NCBI GenBank assembly: GCA_023429565.1
Contig: JAEZDJ010000044.1
Span: forward strand, 1 to 64,000
Direction of reading: 5' to 3'
Length of the DNA stretch: 64,000 bases
From: Actinomycetes bacterium
GTDB lineage: Bacteria > Actinomycetota > Coriobacteriia > Coriobacteriales > Eggerthellaceae
Part shown: positions 43,616 through 52,330 of the stretch, one piece after another
Layout of the letters: each line of letters starts with the position of its first letter
Numbering within the stretch: the first letter of the stretch is position 1
Position numbers and translations under genes: made by a program
The notes under the pieces: generated by a model
Databases searched by the model: none
Told to the model about the DNA's origin: nothing
Seen by the model: the letters and a program-made list of their open reading frames with translations, nothing else

Positions 43616-43677
43616 TCGATCTTTGTGAAGAAGCTATTTATGTCGGTGAAGCCTACTAATGCGAGAGAGGGGACGCT

Positions 43678-44349
43678 ATGAAAAAGAAAATTACAATTAA
43701 GGTGGATTCTGTAATCCTCCAGCAGGCAGAGAGTGTATTCGCTGCGCTTGGAATGGATACGGAAATGGCAATGACGATGTTTTTGAGACAGACGGCGATG
43801 CGAGGTGAATTGCCGATGATGGCCGATGCCGGGAAGGCTGCGGTGGCCGAATTTCCACCGCCTACCTCGGCCCCGGTTAGCGTGCCAATGAGCGTTCCAG
43901 CTGACGTGAATGCGGGCACTGTACAACCGAAGCAAAATCCGGAGAAGACTGTTGCTTCGGCTGCATCCTCAAGCGGGGGCGGATCAATTACTCGAGAGAT
44001 GGTGGATACTGTCTGGCGCGCCTTTAAACATTTCTTTGCCAATGGTGGTGATCTGTCTCAGCTGAGCCGGGCTGTGAACAGGCAGACAGGGATGAATTCT
44101 GGCAGTGCGTTTATTTACTTAGGATTTCTGGATAACCTCGTAAAAGGGCGGCAACAGAAACGCAATATTAAGTACTCAGATGTCGAAGTCTATATGGCAT
44201 ATATACATGACGAGCTTGGTCCTCAGCCTTATGCCAATGCTCTTGCATCGCTCAAGCAGACGCTCCCGTATTGGCGTAAGACGCAAAAGGGAAAGTATGC
44301 CTACTATCCTGACGCCATTCAGAAATACCTCGATATTCATTCAGCCTAA
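43678..44349 (+). CDS. RelB/DinJ-like domain fused to a novel C-terminal domain
   Basis: A 223-residue protein. Residues 1-45 match the RelB/DinJ antitoxin ribbon-helix-helix (KKKITIKVDSVILQQAESVF then AALGMDTEMAMTMFLRQTAM). A Pro/Ala/Val-rich linker (about 55-98) leads to a C-terminal domain of about 120 residues (MVDTVWRAFKHFFANGGDLS...SGSAFIYLGFLDNLVKGR...YMAYIHDELGPQPYANALAS) that I do not recognise. Normal RelB proteins are about 90 residues and lie before a RelE/YafQ toxin; none is present. GAGAGGGG lies near the ATG. It may be a stand-alone regulator or an antitoxin fused to its own effector. Confidence 0.65.
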   Translation: MKKKITIKVDSVILQQAESVFAALGMDTEMAMTMFLRQTAMRGELPMMADAGKAAVAEFPPPTSAPVSVPMSVPADVNAGTVQPKQNPEKTVASAASSSGGGSITREMVDTVWRAFKHFFANGGDLSQLSRAVNRQTGMNSGSAFIYLGFLDNLVKGRQQKRNIKYSDVEVYMAYIHDELGPQPYANALASLKQTLPYWRKTQKGKYAYYPDAIQKYLDIHSA

Positions 44350-44374
44350 TTGGATATATGAAACGCCCCTTCTC

Positions 44375-44649
44375 TTACCCCTCCGCCTTCTCCCCATCTC
44401 TCCAGCGCGTCAGATGGGGCAGCACGGCTCCCATGAGCGAGACGGCCTCGTCGAGGGTGAAGCCACCCTGTTCGACCATGCGTGGGCGCAATCCTCGATC
44501 ATGGCTTCCATGCTGGTCTCGTAGGTGTACGATCCCTTGTCGTAGCACCATTTGCAATAATCTCCAGAAGACGAGCCGTTGGCCTCGGTGCCGTACTGAG
44601 AGGGGTCCCCAAGAATCATGCCGCAGCTTTCGCAAATGAGCTGTCCGAC
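44375..44649 (-). pseudogene. Zinc-ribbon protein gene, frameshifted and lacking a start
   Basis: The minus strand reads ICESCGMILGDPSQYGTEAN...DYCKWCYDKGSYTYETSMEA MIEDCA in one frame, then GGFTLDEAVSLMGAVLPHLT RW in the next. Together they match a common small zinc-ribbon family (CxxC-GMP...YCxxCYxxG...MxEMIExC...LPxLxRW). The join needs one extra C in the run at 44484-44486. No ATG, GTG or TTG occurs before the first Cys pair. So this is a decayed or mis-assembled gene. Confidence 0.6.
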
Positions 44650-44729
44650 GTTCCTCGCGCGTTCGCCCGCATTGCTTACTCGGGCCCGCTATACTATTTG
44701 CACGACAATGACATTGAATTGGTGGGACC

Positions 44730-45044
44730 ATGACAACAAGCAAAGACTATCTAACCTATGTGCTGGATCTGCTGTCGGAAGCTGACGGCATAACGTACCG
44801 GGCAATGATGGGGGAGTATGTTCTGTACTGCCACGGCAAGGTGTTCGGGGGCATCTACGACGATCGGCTGCTGGTCAAGCCCACGGCATCCGCCAAGGCT
44901 CTGTTGGCCGATGCTGAGTATCAGGTTCCCTATGAGGGTGCAAAACCTATGCTCGCAATTGATTTTGAGGACAAGTTCCGCTTGGCGGAGGTTGTTGAGT
45001 CCATGGTCCAAGAATTGCCGGAGCAGAAAAAGAGAAAGAACTAG
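44730..45044 (+). CDS. TfoX N-terminal domain protein
   Basis: A 104-residue protein of the TfoX/Sxy N-terminal type (LDLLSEADGITYRAMMGEYV, KVFGGIYDDRLLVKPT, EGAKPMLAID). The Gammaproteobacterial competence regulator has an additional C-terminal domain; stand-alone N-domains like this are common and of unknown role. GGTGGG lies three bases before the ATG. It is monocistronic. Confidence 0.85.
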   Translation: MTTSKDYLTYVLDLLSEADGITYRAMMGEYVLYCHGKVFGGIYDDRLLVKPTASAKALLADAEYQVPYEGAKPMLAIDFEDKFRLAEVVESMVQELPEQKKRKN

Positions 45045-45409
45045 CTTAAGCCGTCTCGCCTTCGCGAAGAGGTGTGTGGTCTTTTTCTTGTGCCACGGGG
45101 TATGCGCCATCGTGCCGCTCATCCGTCATTTTTGCAAAGTTGGTCGGCCGAGATGCGGCCCGACAGCATGCTGCAATTAATCAGAGCGATTGCTCCGTAA
45201 AGGCTACTGCCAAGCAGGGATGAGCGACATCGTCGGAGGGAGAGCTTGAGGTTTCTCCCTCCGACGATCTGCGAGTCTTGGCATTCGGCAGCTTGCTGGG
45301 ACACCGTACGATGCCTGCGCGAATCGCTTAAGCAGGCAGTGCGTCACGTGATTCTGACGTGTGAAAGGATTTCACGACATGCCAGGGGCGGCTGAGGCAA
45401 TCCCTGCCT
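45045..45409. other. Intergenic region with a 15-bp hairpin
   Basis: 365 bases with no convincing gene. A perfect 15-bp inverted repeat (45229-45243 / 45254-45268, ATCGTCGGAGGGAGA arms, 10-base loop) may terminate the FAD-reductase transcript or the TfoX transcript, though there is no T-run. Confidence 0.5.
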
Positions 45410-47065
45410 CTATTTGCCGACATATTCCGCAGCGACGTCTGCGGCATGAAAGCCCGTGAAAAAGGAATATGAACTGCAGGATCCGGAGAACGCATGGTTG
45501 TAGTCCGCCATGAAGAAGCCCGCACTATCCAATCCGCCGGCAAACAGGCCTTCTATCCATTCTCCATCCTTGTTGAGAACCTTGCAATCGGCATCCACCA
45601 TCACGCCGCACAGCGTGGAGAGCCTGTTGCATTCGAGCTTTAGGGCGTAGTAAGGCGGTTCGGAAAGGGGGAGAAGCATGGAGACGTCTTTGTGGAACTC
45701 ATCGTCGTTTCCTGCGGTACAGGCCGCATTGTACTTCTCGATTGTCATCTTGAGTGCATCGAGGGGGATCGATGCCTGTTCGGCGAGATTTTCAAGCGTT
45801 TCTGCCTTGATGCAGGCATCCACCTCCACCGCCTTGTCGAGCTGTTCTCCCATGGCGGGAACGGGCGCGTAGGTGTAGGGAAGGTACTTGGACTGACAGA
45901 AGAAGTCTTCAGTTTCCATGCGTTTTACCAGCTTGGAATCAAAAAGCGTGTAGAAGCTGTAGTCGGGTGACCATGCCGCCAGCGCGTAGCCGTAGGTGGG
46001 ATTGGTCCAGTACTCGCACCCGACGCGCTGCCCGAACTTGTTCACCCACAGGAACGGCTCGCCTCCTGCGCGCGTGACGTCGCCTTCGTAGGTGGTGTTC
46101 GCAACCTGAATGCCTCCGGGTTGGACGCTGTCCAGCACTCCGGTGATGGCGCCGGCTCCCAGCATCATGTTCAGGCCGTCGCCGTTATGGTAGAGAATCG
46201 AGTCGCCCACCAAGGCCGCGTCGCCTCGTGCTCCCAGATAGGCGCTGACCATGCTTGGGTTCGTTCCGAATCCTCCGGTTCCCACAAAGGTTGCGGTCGC
46301 ATTCACCAGGACGGTCTTGCCGTCCTCGCCTTCTGCCAAGGCGCCGACAACGGCACCCGCATCGTCCACGACAAGATTGGTCGCACGCGTCCTGGTGAGC
46401 ACGGTGACGCCGTTCTGCTCGATGACGTGGCGGTCGATGTCTGCCAAAGCCGCTGCTTTTCCTTCGAAGAACATGCCGGCTCCAGTGTTGGGCCCGGCTA
46501 AAGACGTGAGCAGCTGGCTCACTTTCGCGCCCTTGCCTATCCACCAGTCGAAGGGCTCGTTGCAGTGGTTCAGGAAAGACATGACCAGGGTTTGGGATGA
46601 GTGGAACTGGTTGTAGAGATTGAAGTAGTCGGCTGCTTCGACCGTGGTCCATGTCCTCATGCCCTGCTCTTTTACGTATTCGCAGGTGTCGAGCGCGAAA
46701 TGCGCTTCCGTTCCGAAGGACGAACCGCCGGTTTCTTCAGCCTTTTCCAAGATAACGACTTTGAGTCCTTGTTCCGCGGCACGGGCTGCGCTCAGCAAGC
46801 CACAATTTCCCGAACCGATGACCAGATAATCGGCATCGTGCACCTGGTCGGCCTTCGCTTCAGCGCTCGTCACCGCCGGAATCACAAACGATTCATCGAC
46901 GGGGGTTATATGCCCCGCCTGCTGTGTGTTTTCATGAGGCGCGGCGGCATCGGGCTTTGCCGAAGATGCTGCCGGTGCGCATCCTGCCAGTCCAGTCGTG
47001 AGGGCGATTGCTCCCGTCGCGGCGGCTCCTTTCAGAAAGGTGCGCCTATTCATGTCTTGCTGCAT
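45410..47065 (-). CDS. Tat-exported lipoprotein flavin reductase (fumarate-reductase-like)
   Basis: A 551-residue FAD enzyme of the fumarate/urocanate reductase flavoprotein family. The N-terminus is a twin-arginine signal (NRRTFLKG) ending in a lipobox (TGLAGC), so it should be lipid-anchored outside the cell. The FAD-binding motif is DYLVIGSGNCGLLSAARAAE near 83, and the C-terminal end has LFAGGLDSAGFFMADYNHAF, which closes over FAD. No heme-binding CxxCH occurs, so it needs a separate electron donor. AGGGG lies six bases before the ATG. It is divergent from the C-protein gene. Related enzymes in gut Eggerthellaceae reduce unsaturated organic acids and other small molecules; the substrate here is unknown. 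Confidence 0.88.
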   Translation of the reverse strand: MQQDMNRRTFLKGAAATGAIALTTGLAGCAPAASSAKPDAAAPHENTQQAGHITPVDESFVIPAVTSAEAKADQVHDADYLVIGSGNCGLLSAARAAEQGLKVVILEKAEETGGSSFGTEAHFALDTCEYVKEQGMRTWTTVEAADYFNLYNQFHSSQTLVMSFLNHCNEPFDWWIGKGAKVSQLLTSLAGPNTGAGMFFEGKAAALADIDRHVIEQNGVTVLTRTRATNLVVDDAGAVVGALAEGEDGKTVLVNATATFVGTGGFGTNPSMVSAYLGARGDAALVGDSILYHNGDGLNMMLGAGAITGVLDSVQPGGIQVANTTYEGDVTRAGGEPFLWVNKFGQRVGCEYWTNPTYGYALAAWSPDYSFYTLFDSKLVKRMETEDFFCQSKYLPYTYAPVPAMGEQLDKAVEVDACIKAETLENLAEQASIPLDALKMTIEKYNAACTAGNDDEFHKDVSMLLPLSEPPYYALKLECNRLSTLCGVMVDADCKVLNKDGEWIEGLFAGGLDSAGFFMADYNHAFSGSCSSYSFFTGFHAADVAAEYVGK

Positions 47066-47128
47066 GTCTGTCCCCTTTTCTCATCCCCATACGACATCAG
47101 CCTGCTGCGAATTGGCTGACAATATGAT

Positions 47129-47193
47129 GACTATAAGTCACGTTTGTGGACATGTCAACGAAAATGTGACGTATAGTCCGTAGACCCAAAGTC
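47129..47193. promoter_or_regulatory. C-box operators of the restriction controller
   Basis: Two adjacent half-sites GACGTATAGTC (47168-47178) and GACCCAAAGTC (47183-47193), 15 bases apart centre to centre, match the GACT-N3-AGTC double C-box recognised by controller proteins of type II R-M systems. A third copy, GACTATAAGTC, lies at 47129-47139. TATAGT at 47172-47177 may be the -10 of the controller gene, placing the sites over its promoter. Confidence 0.7.
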
Positions 47194-47215
47194 TTCAATA
47201 TTGTCTACTTCACCT

Positions 47216-47455
47216 ATGAAACCAAAAAGAAGCCTGCCCATAGAGTTCGGAAAGCGCCTGAGGACATTGAGGCGTGAACGCAATCTGTCACAAGAACAGT
47301 TGGGGGAGTTGTCGGGTCTTGATCGGACCTATATCAGCAGCGCCGAAATCGGCAAACGGAATGTGACGCTGCAGACCATCAACACCTTGGCTGAGGCGCT
47401 TGAGGTTGACCCAAGTGTGCTTGTTTCCGAAGCCGCCTTTCAAGAACGGGCTTGA
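47216..47455 (+). CDS. Restriction-modification controller (C) protein, XRE family
   Basis: A 79-residue XRE protein consisting of only a helix-turn-helix domain (FGKRLRTLRRERNLSQEQLG, then GLDRTYISSAEIGKRNVTLQ). The RTYIS-x-E-x-G-x-RN core is characteristic of C proteins that time restriction against methylation. The start is ATG 47216 or TTG 47201; neither has a ribosome site, as is common for leaderless C genes. C-box-like operators lie directly upstream. It is followed 49 bases later by a 21-codon fragment of vsr, so it once controlled a vsr-containing locus, and no R-M gene now follows it. Confidence 0.75.
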   Translation: MKPKRSLPIEFGKRLRTLRRERNLSQEQLGELSGLDRTYISSAEIGKRNVTLQTINTLAEALEVDPSVLVSEAAFQERA

Positions 47456-47504
47456 GGCTGGTAAAATGGCGCACTCTTTTCATCTGTAGGTCTATCGTAT
47501 TCCC

Positions 47505-47567
47505 ATGACCACCGAAGCCATCAGACATTCCATGCAGGGCAACAAGAGCAGGACTACCGCTTTTTGA
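47505..47567 (+). pseudogene. 5' stump of a vsr gene
   Basis: MTTEAIRHSMQGNKS then RTTAF and a stop. The first 15 residues equal the start of the intact Vsr at 54043. At DNA level 40 bases (47511-47550) are identical to 54049-54088, and similarity continues a few bases on each side with gaps. Only the N-terminal 15 of 135 residues remain. Confidence 0.85.
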
Positions 47568-47670
47568 TGAATGGCCGCCAGGGAGGCACTACCGCATCTG
47601 TCGCTGTAGAACCTGAACGGGACTTTACCAAAGATGACATTGCGGTTCGGAGAGCAAAGAGGCAATCGAT

Positions 47671-48588
47671 TCAGAGTGCATCGGCTCTTTTTCGTAGCGC
47701 TGTACGGTTTTTCAAGAACTCGATGACAGCGTATTCCTCGTTCGTCGGCACATAGTTCTTCCGCGTTGATATGCCGAAGTTCCATTGGAGCCCTTCGACC
47801 GGCAGGCACACGACGCTTTCGGATGGAGCGAAGACGTCTTTCAGATGTCGAACCGAAATGCCAATGCCTTTTCCTGAGCATGCATAGGAGTACAGCCAGA
47901 ATATCTCAGCAGTGGTTGCTATGCTTTTCGGAGAAATGTTCTTTTCGCTGCAGGCACTTTCGAATTGGTCATATACTTTGAAAGAGGAATCAACGATTCC
48001 CAGCCGTTCTCCATGGAAGTCTTCGACGCGCAAGCAGGGTTTCCCGCTAAGCGTGTTTCCTCTAGGAACCCAGGCGTAGACGTCGGATTGCCAAAGCTCG
48101 ACTGTGTCGAACTTTTGATTGTAGGGACAGATGGTAAAGGCCACATTGTATTCGCCGTTCTCGAGATAATCTTCGACCAGCAAATCGGGGGACTCAATGC
48201 ATTTCATTTGTATGCCGTGATGCCTTTGCTGAAAATCGACCGCCATGTCTATGCCGAGGAATCCCAAAGTTCCGATGGCTGCCCCCAGAAGAACGGTGAC
48301 GCTTGTGTCGGATTTGATCTGTCTGAATATATTTAAAAGCTCTTTTTCGTCGGCTGACCAACGTTCTGCCAGTTTATAGAGTCGATCTGCATATTGGGTG
48401 GGGTGAAGTGCGGCACCGCCGTTGGATTCAAAAAGAGTGGCCCCCAAGTTTCGTTCAAGGGCGTGGATTGCCTTGGATAACCCTTGTGCGGACATGGGAA
48501 TCGCTCGCGAGGCGGCCGCAAATCCTCCCTTCTCATAGGTCAAGACGAAGTAGCACAGCTGGGTCGATAAGATGGAATTCTCGCGCAT
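47671..48588 (-). CDS. LysR-family transcriptional regulator
   Basis: A 305-residue LysR protein. The N-terminal winged helix is at 8-65 (LCYFVLTYEKGGFAAASRAI, SAQGLSKAIHALERNLGATL FES), and a substrate-binding domain occupies 90-300. It is divergent from the flavin reductase at 48831, with 242 bases between, the classical arrangement for LysR control. The inducer is probably the reductase substrate. It reads toward the vsr stump. Confidence 0.9.
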   Translation of the reverse strand: MRENSILSTQLCYFVLTYEKGGFAAASRAIPMSAQGLSKAIHALERNLGATLFESNGGAALHPTQYADRLYKLAERWSADEKELLNIFRQIKSDTSVTVLLGAAIGTLGFLGIDMAVDFQQRHHGIQMKCIESPDLLVEDYLENGEYNVAFTICPYNQKFDTVELWQSDVYAWVPRGNTLSGKPCLRVEDFHGERLGIVDSSFKVYDQFESACSEKNISPKSIATTAEIFWLYSYACSGKGIGISVRHLKDVFAPSESVVCLPVEGLQWNFGISTRKNYVPTNEEYAVIEFLKNRTALRKRADAL

Positions 48589-48830
48589 GCCATTCTCCCC
48601 TCTTGTCGGCTGCGTAGCATGGGAAAACGTGATCCAAGCACAAGCGCCGACATACTCCCATTTCTATGATACCTCCAAAGCACCTTGAGAAACGGGATAC
48701 GAAAAGAAGCGATGCCCAACTTTTCTGGGTGCAACTCTTCTCTAAGTACTTTCTTCCTCGCGAGTAGACTTGCAGCTGATGACATGAGGGAAATCGGCCA
48801 GCATGTACTCACAAGGAGAGAGGGACGGCT

Positions 48831-50477
48831 ATGGATTTATCCAAGGATCTGACAAGGCGATCATTTTTACAGGGCGCTTCCGTTGCGACTTTGGCAGCAG
48901 CTGGTTTGGGGGTTGTCGGGTGTGCGCCTGCGACGGGCGGTTCAGGTGAAACGGCTTCTGCCAAGGAAGGTGGTAAGGCTGTATCAGGTTCAGCGGACGC
49001 CGTATGGAATATTGAGGAGATAGGAGAACCAAGCGAAACCATAACCGCTCAGGTCTGCGTTGTCGGGGGAGGCGGCACTGGTCTTGCGGCGGGAGTGCAG
49101 GCCCGACAGCTTGGTCTTGAAACGGTTCTCTTGGAAAAGCATGCATCCACGGGGGGATCGTTCATTGGAACCGAAGGCCTTTTCGGCGTCGGGTCGCACT
49201 GGCAGAAGGAAGCTGGCGAGACGGTGACGGCATCAGACGTTATCGAAGAGTGTATGGATTACCATCATTGGATTCCCGACTATGAAATGTACAAGAAGTT
49301 CTTCAATAAAACAGCCGAAACCATCGACTGGCTCGAAGGTATTGGGGTTGAATTCGACCATGTGCAAGCATTGGGAGACTCTCATGTGTGTTGGCATATT
49401 TACAAGGGCTCCATCCATCCTGGCGTGGAATTTATGGAAAGCATGCTCACTGCTGCCAAAAACGTCGATCTTGATATCCAGACCAATTGTGCGGGAAAGC
49501 GTTTGCTGTTGGACGAAGAGGGAAATGTCTCGGGCGTGTTGGCGCTGAGAGGCGATGATACCGTTGTGAAAGTTGAGGCTCCCGTGGTCATTTTGGCAAC
49601 GGGAGGGTACTCGAACAACACAGATCTGGTGGCGCATTTGACGGGGCTCAATCCCGATTTTCTCATGCCTTCCGGTGTGGATGGCCGCGATGCCGATGGC
49701 ATCAAGATGGCCAAGGAGATAGGGGCTGATCTTGCGACCGATCCCGGGACTATGATGTTTTATGGCCCGGTGTGCCGCGGTGCAAGTTGGGGCGGGGCGG
49801 TATGTGCTTGCACTCTGCAGCCCATCCTGTGGGTCAACCAAGACGCCAAACGTTTTGTCCGCGAAGACATGTTCTTGAAGAACTTTGCTTTCGCTGGCCT
49901 TGCGGTCAAAAAGCAACGGAAGGTATGGACTCTCTGCACCCAAGCCCTTATTGATCGCTTTGCCGCGGGAGAGGGGGCGCTCGCTGGAGTCGGTGTATAT
50001 GTGCAGGAGGGATCTCCCATCGAAGGATTATCCGACGAGCTTGCCCGCCTTATGAAGACTGGCGACGTCTACACCGCCGATACCATTGAAGATCTAGCGA
50101 AAAAGATTGAGCTTGATGCATCGGCCCTCGAAGAAACGATTGCCACGTATAACGAATTTTGTTCGGCGGGCCTGGACGGCGATTTTCACAAGCCTGCGAA
50201 GGACTTGGTCGCTCTTGTTGACGGAGACGGCCCCTATTATGCCTTCGATTGCCAAGACGCCTATTTCACGACATGCGGCGGGCTGAAGGTCACGCCGGAC
50301 ACGCACGTTCTGGATACGGAAGGAGCGGAAATTTCTGGATTGTATGCGGGAGGTTGCGACACGGGGGGCTTTTTTGGAGATGCCTATGATGTTGGAATAG
50401 CTGCCGGATCCGGCGCTTCCTGGGCAATCAATTCTGGACGAATTGCCGCAGAGCAGGCTGCGAAATATCTTTCCTAG
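48831..50477 (+). CDS. Tat-exported lipoprotein flavin reductase, second copy
   Basis: A 548-residue FAD enzyme of the fumarate-reductase flavoprotein family. The signal is TRRSFLQG followed by a hydrophobic core and VVGC lipobox. FAD motif VCVVGGGGTGLAAGVQARQL is near 75; LYAGGCDTGGFFGDAYDVGI closes the C-terminal FAD lobe. GGAGAGAGGG lies before the ATG. It is paralogous to the proteins at 45410 and 52331 but clearly different in the substrate domain (for example ECMDYHHWIPDYEMYKKFFN), so the three probably use different acceptors. A LysR regulator is divergent from it. Confidence 0.88.
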   Translation: MDLSKDLTRRSFLQGASVATLAAAGLGVVGCAPATGGSGETASAKEGGKAVSGSADAVWNIEEIGEPSETITAQVCVVGGGGTGLAAGVQARQLGLETVLLEKHASTGGSFIGTEGLFGVGSHWQKEAGETVTASDVIEECMDYHHWIPDYEMYKKFFNKTAETIDWLEGIGVEFDHVQALGDSHVCWHIYKGSIHPGVEFMESMLTAAKNVDLDIQTNCAGKRLLLDEEGNVSGVLALRGDDTVVKVEAPVVILATGGYSNNTDLVAHLTGLNPDFLMPSGVDGRDADGIKMAKEIGADLATDPGTMMFYGPVCRGASWGGAVCACTLQPILWVNQDAKRFVREDMFLKNFAFAGLAVKKQRKVWTLCTQALIDRFAAGEGALAGVGVYVQEGSPIEGLSDELARLMKTGDVYTADTIEDLAKKIELDASALEETIATYNEFCSAGLDGDFHKPAKDLVALVDGDGPYYAFDCQDAYFTTCGGLKVTPDTHVLDTEGAEISGLYAGGCDTGGFFGDAYDVGIAAGSGASWAINSGRIAAEQAAKYLS

Positions 50478-50486
50478 GCCCTCCTT

Positions 50487-50514
50487 GCTCCGGTCGCTAT
50501 TTTTCGGCCGGAGC
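50487..50514. terminator. Terminator between convergent genes
   Basis: GCTCCGG / CCGGAGC stem with a T-rich loop, ten bases after the flavin reductase stop and 76 before the end of the LuxR gene. It could serve the plus-strand gene. Confidence 0.55.
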
Positions 50515-50589
50515 TTCCTTTGGGATGTCATGCTGCATCTGCAGCACTCGTAACAAATCCAATCAGGAGCATCTCACCTTCCCTGTCGG

Positions 50590-52116
50590 TTATTGCTGCG
50601 ATAGCTCGGCGTGGGAGAACCTGTCGTAGACGTCGATGAGCTCATCGCGGGTATGCACGTTTGCCTTGCGATAGATATGACTGACGTGAGTTTTCACGGT
50701 GTTGTACGAAAGAAACATTTCGGTCGCAATCGAGCGCAGGCTCCTGCCTTTCAAGAGATAGCTCATGACTTCTCCTTCTCGCTCTGACAAAGCCAAATGC
50801 TGAGACATCAATTCGCATCTACGTTCTACGTCTGTTTCGATAAAACCCAATCTTTCGGCATCGTCCGAAAGCGTATCTTCGGTGAATGAATAAAGAGCAG
50901 CGAGCGTCTCTTTGTCTCGCCTACGGTTTTTCACATCCTCAAGCACTTTGGGAAAGATCAGAATCCCAATGAGCAAGAGAAGATATACCGCTACGGAGAT
51001 TGCTCCCAGCGACCATTCATCCGGCAATCTTGATAGCAAGCCATGAAAAACATAGCCAACGATGAGTCCTATGTCTATCGCGCACGTCCCGAAAGCGAAG
51101 ACATAGAGCGGATCAACGTTCATGTCTGAAGAAAGAATGCCATATTCTGTATAGATATAAACAAGGAACAGATGGTACCCCGTGAGCATGAAAACACCTG
51201 CCCAGATATCAGTCTGCTTTGTGAACACGGCAAACATGATAAGACCGCCTGCAATGAGGGGTGCCACCAACCGCGAGAACACATTGGTGCCACGGCGTGT
51301 CATAAAGAGGTAATCAACTATGCCCGCTATGCCCATGAGAAGGCAAACGCAAGAATATACGGAGCTCCAGGTAACTATCTCTGTCCCTTGTGTTGTTTGG
51401 GAAGAATTGTTTTGATAGAAGCCTGCCGGCAGTGCCAAGACGACGCAGCAAAGGATGATTTGGGCAACGATTCTTTTCAATCTGTTGTCGGAATGGTCTT
51501 CCAACGAAGAGAGAGGTTCTTCCTCGTCGACAGTGACGAAGCGATCCTCTGAAAAATCTGTTATTTCCGGATTTGCTTTGCTGGTTTTTCCGGCTCGGAC
51601 AATACAGAATGTCATTGCTAAAGGCAGGCATAGGCAAAAAAGGGTTGATACTATGTCGGGCAGGCAGACGATAAGGAGAATGATGAGGAGCCCGACCACG
51701 ATCGAGCCGTACAAAACCAATCTCATTCGATCGTCATTTCTAATAGAGGCGAGAGCATCGCCCCACATGAGCAATATCAAGGACGTGCCGCAGGCTGATA
51801 TGACAGATCCTGCATAAGGAAGAACGCTTGCGGTGGTCTGTGCATAACCTATCAAAAGCATGCATGTTCCGATAACGGTGAGGACGGCTGCAGTCCAGGG
51901 GATAATCCGTCCATCAAACGAAGCGCGCATGTGTGGCGTCGCGATGCCGCACATTGCGAGAACAACGCAATGTGCGCTTACATTGGTGAGCCAGATTGAT
52001 TGGGTGTATGTCGCTCCTGCATTTGGCCAAAGTGCTGCTGCAACCAGGAGAGCACCCGACCATGCCCAGTACGCTCCTATTCCGAAAAGATAATAGACCA
52101 GCAGATCGAGTCGCAT
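50590..52116 (-). CDS. LuxR-type regulator with membrane sensor domain, second copy
   Basis: A 508-residue protein with about 12 hydrophobic segments in residues 1-390, an intermediate helical region, and a C-terminal LuxR/GerE HTH (LSEREGEVMSYLLKGRSLRS, then YNTVKTHVSHIYRKANVHTR). It has the same architecture as the protein at 22282-23892. AGGGAAGGGG lies upstream of the ATG. It is divergent from the flavin reductase at 52331 (214 bases between starts), which it probably regulates in response to a substrate at the membrane. Confidence 0.88.
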   Translation of the reverse strand: MRLDLLVYYLFGIGAYWAWSGALLVAAALWPNAGATYTQSIWLTNVSAHCVVLAMCGIATPHMRASFDGRIIPWTAAVLTVIGTCMLLIGYAQTTASVLPYAGSVISACGTSLILLMWGDALASIRNDDRMRLVLYGSIVVGLLIILLIVCLPDIVSTLFCLCLPLAMTFCIVRAGKTSKANPEITDFSEDRFVTVDEEEPLSSLEDHSDNRLKRIVAQIILCCVVLALPAGFYQNNSSQTTQGTEIVTWSSVYSCVCLLMGIAGIVDYLFMTRRGTNVFSRLVAPLIAGGLIMFAVFTKQTDIWAGVFMLTGYHLFLVYIYTEYGILSSDMNVDPLYVFAFGTCAIDIGLIVGYVFHGLLSRLPDEWSLGAISVAVYLLLLIGILIFPKVLEDVKNRRRDKETLAALYSFTEDTLSDDAERLGFIETDVERRCELMSQHLALSEREGEVMSYLLKGRSLRSIATEMFLSYNTVKTHVSHIYRKANVHTRDELIDVYDRFSHAELSQQ

Positions 52117-52330
52117 GAGATCCCCTTCCCTCTGTCCGCTCCCATCATTTTACTTGCAACGGAACCGCTCTTGCTGCTGGGGGTTGCTTCGACCCTCATA
52201 CGTATCGGGTGAATCATGCAAACACCCGATTCTCCCGATGACTTTGAATAGTGTGATTCCTATTGTTTTGAAAAAGGGCCTTCAGACATTTTGGAGAGTT
52301 CTTTTTCTATCCAGAGAGGAATGGGGAATC

